Source of the DNA: Thermoflexales bacterium
GTDB lineage: Bacteria > Chloroflexota > Anaerolineae > S140-20
Assembly (NCBI GenBank): GCA_015484715.1
Contig: WFUY01000127.1
Span: forward strand, 1 to 5,128
Direction of reading: 5' to 3'
Length of the DNA stretch: 5,128 nt
The position numbers and the translations under genes were made by a program. The notes under the pieces were generated by a model. That model was given only the letters and a program-made list of their open reading frames with translations. It made no database searches and was not told the origin of the DNA. Of this stretch, positions 1-2,881 are shown one piece after another. Numbering within the stretch: the stretch's first letter is position 1; the number at the start of each line of letters is the position of its first letter.

Positions 1-2327
1 CTGTAATGGGCCAGGCTCTCCGAGAAGAACCGTTTTGCCTCTCCGTAGTCACCCCGTAGCCCGGCCAAGATGCCCAAGTTGTTCATCGCCAGAGCGATCT
101 CCATCCGATCACTTCTCCGGCGGACGATCTCTAGCCCCGCCATCGTGAGCGCCCACGCCCTCTCTTGGTCGCCCAAGAAGCGGGCGAAGAAGCCCTCCCG
201 CACCAGGAGACGACCGACCACGCCCTCGGCCTCCGGGCCGCCGATGGCCTGCAACCGCTTCCGAGCTTCCCTGAACATCGCCTCACCTTCCCGGAAGAGA
301 CCCCGCACCTCGTAGAGGCGGCAGAGGGCGCTCAGTGCCTTGCCGATGGCGTCAACCCGCCCCTGTTCCACGGCCCAGGCCCAGCTCGCCCGCACGTTCT
401 CGATCTCCCCTCGGACCTGGGCCAGCGTTTCTTCGGGCTTTCCCATCCTCGCCCGGGCCTCGGCGCGGTAGAGCAGGTCGGCGTAGTAGGTGCAGTGGCG
501 GTCTCGAAGCCGGCTTTGCTCCTCAGGGACCTCCTGGAGCTTCTCCTCGGCGAACTGCCGCAGCAATGCGTGCATCTCATAGCGTCCCGAAACATTCCGC
601 CGCAGGAGCGATCGGCGCTCCAAGGCGGTGAGCAGGCGGGCAGGGACCCCGGCGACGCGCTCGGCGGCTTCCCGCCGGAACCCCCCGCGAAAGACGGAGA
701 GCCGCCGGAAGGCCCGCCGCTCCTCGTCGGAGAGGAGCGTCCAGGCGTGGTCGAAGGTCGCCCGCAGGCTGCGGTGCCGAGGGGGCACATCCTGCAAGGC
801 GGTAAACAGGGCCCCCAGGTTGTGCTCGATCTCGCGGGCGATGGCGGCACAGGAGAGCTCCCGCACCCACGCGGCGGCCATCTCGATCCCCAGGGGCATC
901 CCCTGGACCAGACGGCAGATGGTGACCACGGCCTCCCGCTCGCCTTCCAGGGAAAAGTTGGGGTGGACGCGCCGGGCGATCTGTAGGAAAAGCCGGATGG
1001 CGTCATAGCTCTCCAGGTCGGGGTCTTCAACCCGCTCCGGGACCTGCATCCCCTCTACTTCAAAGAGGCACTCCCAACGCAAGCGCAGGTGGGCCTGGGA
1101 GGTGACCAGGAGCTTCACCGCCGGCGCCGCCTGGAGGATCTCGGCCAGGAGAGGGGCACCGTCCAGCAGGTGCTCGAAGCCGTCCAGCACCAGCAGCACC
1201 TCCTTCTCCCGCAGGTGGTTCAGAAGCTGGGCTTTGGGCGATTCCGGGCCGCGGAAGGAGAAGCCCAGGGCCTCGGCGATGGCGGAGACCAAAAAGGTGT
1301 CCGAGGGGACGGAGGCCAGCGGCACGAAGCAGACGCCGTGGAGGAAACGCCGGCGGTTCCGGGCCGCGATCTGAAGGGCCAAGCGGGTTTTGCCGATCCC
1401 GCCGGGGCCGACCAAAGTTAACAGACGACAGGCCGGATCGGCCAGGAGCCGCTGGAGCTCCGCCATCTCTCGCTGGCGGCCCACGAAGGGGGTGGGCTGA
1501 GGGGGCAGGTTGTCAAACCGGACCGAGCGGGCCGTCCGAATGCGTTCGTACAGGGCCACGGTCTCGGCCGAGGGCTCCACGCCCAGGTCTTTGGCCAGGA
1601 TGCGGCGGCAGGTTTCGTACTGGGCCAGGGCGGCACTGAGCTGACCGGTATGGGCCAGGAGCCACATCCTCTGGCGGTGCACTTCCTCCCGCCAGGGGTC
1701 CAGGGCCAGCAGGCGGGTGGTGTAGTGGAGGGCAGCGGCGTACTCCCCCTGAGAGGTGTGGTGGGCGGCGAGGGCGTGCAAGGCCAACCGAGCGTAGCTC
1801 TGTAGGCGTTCCCGTTCGATCACCAGCCACTCCTCGAAGGCCGGCGCCTCCCGCACGTGGAAGCCTTCCAGAAAGTCGCCCCGGTACAGCTCGACCGCCT
1901 GGCGCAGGGCCGAGAGCCGGGCGGGGGAGAGTTGGGGGTCTTCATCCTGCGGATCCCATCCCCATTGGATCGCCCTCCAGTCCGGCCTTCCCGTGCCTCT
2001 GGGGTCTATCAGCCGCTCGAACTCCTCTACGTCCAGCCAGTAGGGGGCCTCACGGTTGAAGGCGACGGTCTGGCGGGTGATGATCAGGTGGGGAGCGAAG
2101 CGGCGCCGCAAAGCAGCCAGGGCTTGGCGGAGGCTCATCAGGGCGTTGGATTCGGGCTTCTCGCCCCAGAGCAGCCCGGCCAGCGCCGGGCGGAAATGGG
2201 GGCGTCCGGTAATCGCCAGATAGCAGAGCAGGGCTTGGGCTTTGGCGGGTGGGGGGTCCTCAACGGGGGCATCCCCCTGGAAGATCTGCAATCCTCCCAA
2301 CAATGCCAGGCGGAGCTCGGTAGTCAT
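1..2327 (-). CDS. SARP-type transcriptional regulator with BTAD, NB-ARC/STAND NTPase and TPR repeats (C-terminus beyond window)
   Basis: Probable cytoplasmic DNA-binding regulator; 775 uninterrupted codons are visible. Residues 1-95 resemble the OmpR-like winged helix of SARPs (opening LRLALLGGLQIF, then LLWGEKPESNALMSLRQALAALRRR; likely recognition helix near 61-77). Residues about 100-262 are a BTAD, with LRQAVELYRGDFLEGF near 145-160 and a helical end containing GVEPSAET. Residues about 280-560 are an NB-ARC/STAND NTPase: PTPFVGRQREM at the entry, Walker A GPGGIGKT at 307-314, Walker B LLVLD at 378-382, GMPLGIEMAAAW later, and an MHD-like MHALLRQF at 585-592. From about 600 the chain is helical and TPR-like, with a clear TPR at 749-775 (NNLGILAGLRGDYGEA). 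Family members are often about 900-1100 residues, so more TPRs probably follow. The start is firm: ATG at 2327-2325, in-frame TAG two codons upstream (2333-2331) and a G-rich Shine-Dalgarno at 2340-2334. Its inducer and targets are unknown. It is divergent from the small gene at 2543. Confidence 0.9.
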   Translation of the reverse strand, partial: MTTELRLALLGGLQIFQGDAPVEDPPPAKAQALLCYLAITGRPHFRPALAGLLWGEKPESNALMSLRQALAALRRRFAPHLIITRQTVAFNREAPYWLDVEEFERLIDPRGTGRPDWRAIQWGWDPQDEDPQLSPARLSALRQAVELYRGDFLEGFHVREAPAFEEWLVIERERLQSYARLALHALAAHHTSQGEYAAALHYTTRLLALDPWREEVHRQRMWLLAHTGQLSAALAQYETCRRILAKDLGVEPSAETVALYERIRTARSVRFDNLPPQPTPFVGRQREMAELQRLLADPACRLLTLVGPGGIGKTRLALQIAARNRRRFLHGVCFVPLASVPSDTFLVSAIAEALGFSFRGPESPKAQLLNHLREKEVLLVLDGFEHLLDGAPLLAEILQAAPAVKLLVTSQAHLRLRWECLFEVEGMQVPERVEDPDLESYDAIRLFLQIARRVHPNFSLEGEREAVVTICRLVQGMPLGIEMAAAWVRELSCAAIAREIEHNLGALFTALQDVPPRHRSLRATFDHAWTLLSDEERRAFRRLSVFRGGFRREAAERVAGVPARLLTALERRSLLRRNVSGRYEMHALLRQFAEEKLQEVPEEQSRLRDRHCTYYADLLYRAEARARMGKPEETLAQVRGEIENVRASWAWAVEQGRVDAIGKALSALCRLYEVRGLFREGEAMFREARKRLQAIGGPEAEGVVGRLLVREGFFARFLGDQERAWALTMAGLEIVRRRSDRMEIALAMNNLGILAGLRGDYGEAKRFFSESLAHY

Positions 2328-2339
2328 CCTCTATCCCCC

Positions 2340-2359
2340 CGATTCACGGACGATTCACG
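2340..2359. promoter_or_regulatory. Candidate SARP operator: 9-bp direct repeat with 11-bp period
   Basis: CGATTCACG occurs at 2340-2348 and again exactly at 2351-2359, a period of 11 bp, or about one helical turn. SARP-family activators are known to bind heptamer direct repeats with this spacing, placed about 8 bp upstream of the -10 of the target promoter. Here the second copy ends 9 bp before a plus-strand TACAAT (2369-2374). For the regulator's own minus-strand promoter, the repeats lie in the transcribed leader, next to the ribosome binding site. The repeat is seen directly; its recognition by the neighbouring regulator is inference. Confidence 0.5.
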
Positions 2360-2368
2360 CCCCCCCGT

Positions 2369-2374
2369 TACAAT
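2369..2374 (+). promoter_or_regulatory. Possible -10 element of a rightward promoter
   Basis: TACAAT matches the -10 consensus at five of six positions and overlaps the minus-strand TATAAT by two bases. No good -35 lies 16-18 bp upstream; the 11-bp-period repeat occupies that place instead, as expected for an activator-dependent promoter of the SARP kind. A transcript from here would have a leader of about 160 nt, containing the two hairpins, before the small gene at 2543. No other rightward promoter stands out. The call rests on position and one short hexamer. Confidence 0.3.
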
Positions 2375-2400
2375 TATAGCACAGTCTGGTCCGATCACAA
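2373..2400 (-). promoter_or_regulatory. Promoter of the SARP-type regulator (sigma70-like, extended -10)
   Basis: Reading the minus strand, TTGTGA (2400-2395) is followed after 16 bp by a perfect TATAAT (2378-2373), preceded by TGC so that the extended -10 motif TGnTATAAT is complete. Transcription would start near 2366, leaving a leader of about 40 nt before the ATG at 2327. The -35 matches consensus at four of six positions. It is the only good -10 in the divergent region for this gene. Confidence 0.65.
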
Positions 2401-2425
2401 CCAGGGTGGGGGGCAAGGGACCAAG
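2397..2425. repeat. Left copy of a ~30-bp imperfect direct repeat
   Basis: Begins ACAACC, continues through GG-G-TGGGGGG and CAA-GGG, and ends CCAAG. It matches the stretch at 2503-2532 with two substitutions and three single-base length differences. The two copies are 106 bp apart, start to start, and bracket both hairpins. Its first four bases overlap the regulator's -35 element. Confidence 0.55.
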
Positions 2426-2428
2426 GAT

Positions 2429-2453
2429 GGTAAGGCGGCTTTCCTCAGCCGCC
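2429..2453 (+). repeat. REP-like hairpin, copy 1
   Basis: A perfect 7-bp stem GGCGGCT (2434-2440) / AGCCGCC (2447-2453) closes a 6-base loop. Beginning at GGTA (2429), this 25-base unit aligns without gaps to the reverse complement of 2463-2487 at 18 of 25 positions. It resembles the small palindromic REP/BIME class of dispersed repeats; whether it is dispersed in this genome cannot be seen here. It lacks a T-tract, so it is not an obvious terminator. Confidence 0.55.
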
Positions 2454-2460
2454 AGGAGCC

Positions 2461-2487
2461 GTAGCGGGTATGGAAACCCGCGCTACC
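2461..2487 (-). repeat. REP-like hairpin, copy 2 (inverted relative to copy 1)
   Basis: GTAGC (2461-2465) pairs with GCTAC (2482-2486) and GGGT (2466-2469) with ACCC (2476-2479), with a two-base bulge at 2480-2481 and a six-base loop. Read on the minus strand it begins GGTA and carries the same TTTCCNNA core as copy 1. The stem pair flanking the core is C-G in copy 1 and G-C in copy 2, a compensatory change. Nine bases separate the two copies. Confidence 0.55.
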
Positions 2488-2502
2488 CGTGGGGCATACC
2501 GG

Positions 2503-2532
2503 ACAACCGGCGTGGGGGGGCAAAGGGCCAAG
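2503..2532. repeat. Right copy of a ~30-bp imperfect direct repeat
   Basis: Partner of the repeat at 2397-2425: the same ACAACC start, G-run, CAAA-GGG and CCAAG end. This copy has a 7-G run (2514-2520) instead of six and an extra A after CAA. Its right end abuts the ribosome binding site of the small gene starting at 2543. Confidence 0.55.
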
Positions 2533-2536
2533 AGGG
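2514..2536 (+). other. Potential G-quadruplex at the ribosome binding site of the small gene
   Basis: A run of seven G (2514-2520), GGG at 2525-2527 and GGG at 2534-2536 satisfy the G3+N1-7 pattern with loops G, CAAA and CCAAGA. The G-rich strand is the coding strand, so the mRNA would carry it. The last G-run overlaps the likely Shine-Dalgarno GAGG (2532-2535). Pattern match only. Confidence 0.35.
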
Positions 2537-2542
2537 CGAGGC

Positions 2543-2773
2543 ATGTCCGTCTTCGAGCATCCACCCCGCTATCGGGCTTATCTGCTGCGTTTCTGGGAGG
2601 AGCGGAGTCAGCATACCGGTGACGGTGGAGTATGGCGCTTCAGCCTGGAGGACCTCCACACCCAAGAGCGCCGGGGATTTGCCACGTTGGAAGAGATGGT
2701 CGCCTTTCTGCAAGAGCAGATCTCCGGACCGGTCAACGCGCCCGATCTCCCCACGGGCTCCGAGAGGGCGTAG
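2543..2773 (+). CDS. Small cytoplasmic protein of unknown function (76 aa) beside the SARP-type regulator
   Basis: A compact acidic protein with no signal peptide, membrane segment, cysteine or catalytic motif that I can identify. Visible blocks are YRAYLLRFWEERSQ near residues 9-22, VWRFSLEDLHTQERRGFATL near 30-49, and an amphipathic helix EEMVAFLQEQI near 50-60, followed by a short polar tail. The pattern 'YLLR-W ... W-FSLED--T-ERRGFA-LE---AFL' is one I associate with short Chloroflexota proteins, often close to SARP-type regulators. That is recall, not a search. The ATG at 2543 is preferred over an in-frame GTG at 2489: it has AGAGGG (2531-2536) at suitable spacing, and the conserved-looking part begins right after it. 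It lies downstream of the possible rightward promoter and 108 bp before the secreted-protein gene, so the two may be co-transcribed. A regulator partner or modulator role is possible but unsupported. Confidence 0.7.
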   Translation: MSVFEHPPRYRAYLLRFWEERSQHTGDGGVWRFSLEDLHTQERRGFATLEEMVAFLQEQISGPVNAPDLPTGSERA

Positions 2774-2779
2774 TGACGG

Positions 2780-2810
2780 CCGTGGCGTTGCGCGCCGGGT
2801 TTGTTCGTTG
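2780..2810 (+). terminator. Possible weak intrinsic terminator after the small gene
   Basis: CC (2780-2781), a bulged G, then TGGCG (2783-2787) can pair with CGCCG and GG (2793-2799) around a 5-base loop. A T-rich but interrupted stretch, TTTGTTCGTT, follows at 2800-2809. The stem has one bulge and one G-U pair and the T-tract is broken, so it could attenuate rather than stop transcription into the gene at 2882. Confidence 0.3.
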
Positions 2811-2867
2811 AGCCCTTCGTCGGCATCCCTGAAACCGAACCTGTAACGGCTTCTGGAGAAGAAAGAT

Positions 2868-2874
2868 AAGGAGG
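2868..2874 (+). promoter_or_regulatory. Strong Shine-Dalgarno of the secreted protein gene
   Basis: AAGGAGG sits 7 nt before the ATG at 2882. An in-frame TAA at 2867-2869 overlaps it and rules out an upstream extension. This is the best ribosome binding site in the window and suggests efficient translation of the secreted protein. Confidence 0.85.
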
Positions 2875-2881
2875 ACAGAGT

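Noticed and set aside
165..986. Plus-strand open frame of 273 codons across the regulator gene
   Set aside because: Pro/Gly/Leu-rich translation with no family resemblance. It lies opposite the NB-ARC and TPR part of the regulator, whose reading frame is continuous and motif-rich.
332..1030. Minus-strand open frame of 232 codons inside the regulator in another frame
   Set aside because: Ser/Pro/Arg-rich shadow. The frame from 2327 runs through here with RYEMHALLRQF and other family motifs, and I see no frameshift.
1..2327. LuxR/MalT-type (LAL) regulator
   Set aside because: LAL proteins start with the NTPase and end with a LuxR helix-turn-helix. Here the DNA-binding and BTAD domains are N-terminal, which fits the SARP arrangement. 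The unseen C-terminus could still add a domain.
2404..2419. Second G-quadruplex in the left repeat copy
   Set aside because: Only three G-runs (3, 6, 3); a three-layer fold would need a zero-length loop, so it is weaker than the motif at 2514-2536.
2429..2487. CRISPR or intrinsic terminator reading of the two hairpins
   Set aside because: There are only two units in opposite orientation with a 9-base gap, so no array, and neither hairpin is followed by a T-tract on either strand.
2489..2542. Upstream GTG start adding 18 residues to the small protein
   Set aside because: The added segment is Gly/Pro/Arg-rich and translates the G-run and repeat region. The ATG at 2543 has a better-placed Shine-Dalgarno.
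1857..2846. Plus-strand open frame of 329 codons spanning the regulator start and the intergenic region
   Set aside because: It crosses the regulator's N-terminus, both hairpins and the small gene in a different frame. It has no ribosome binding site or domain.
2801..2850. Separate promoter directly upstream of the secreted protein gene (TTGTTC with TGTAAC)
   Set aside because: The spacing between candidate hexamers is far from 16-18 bp and each match is weak.
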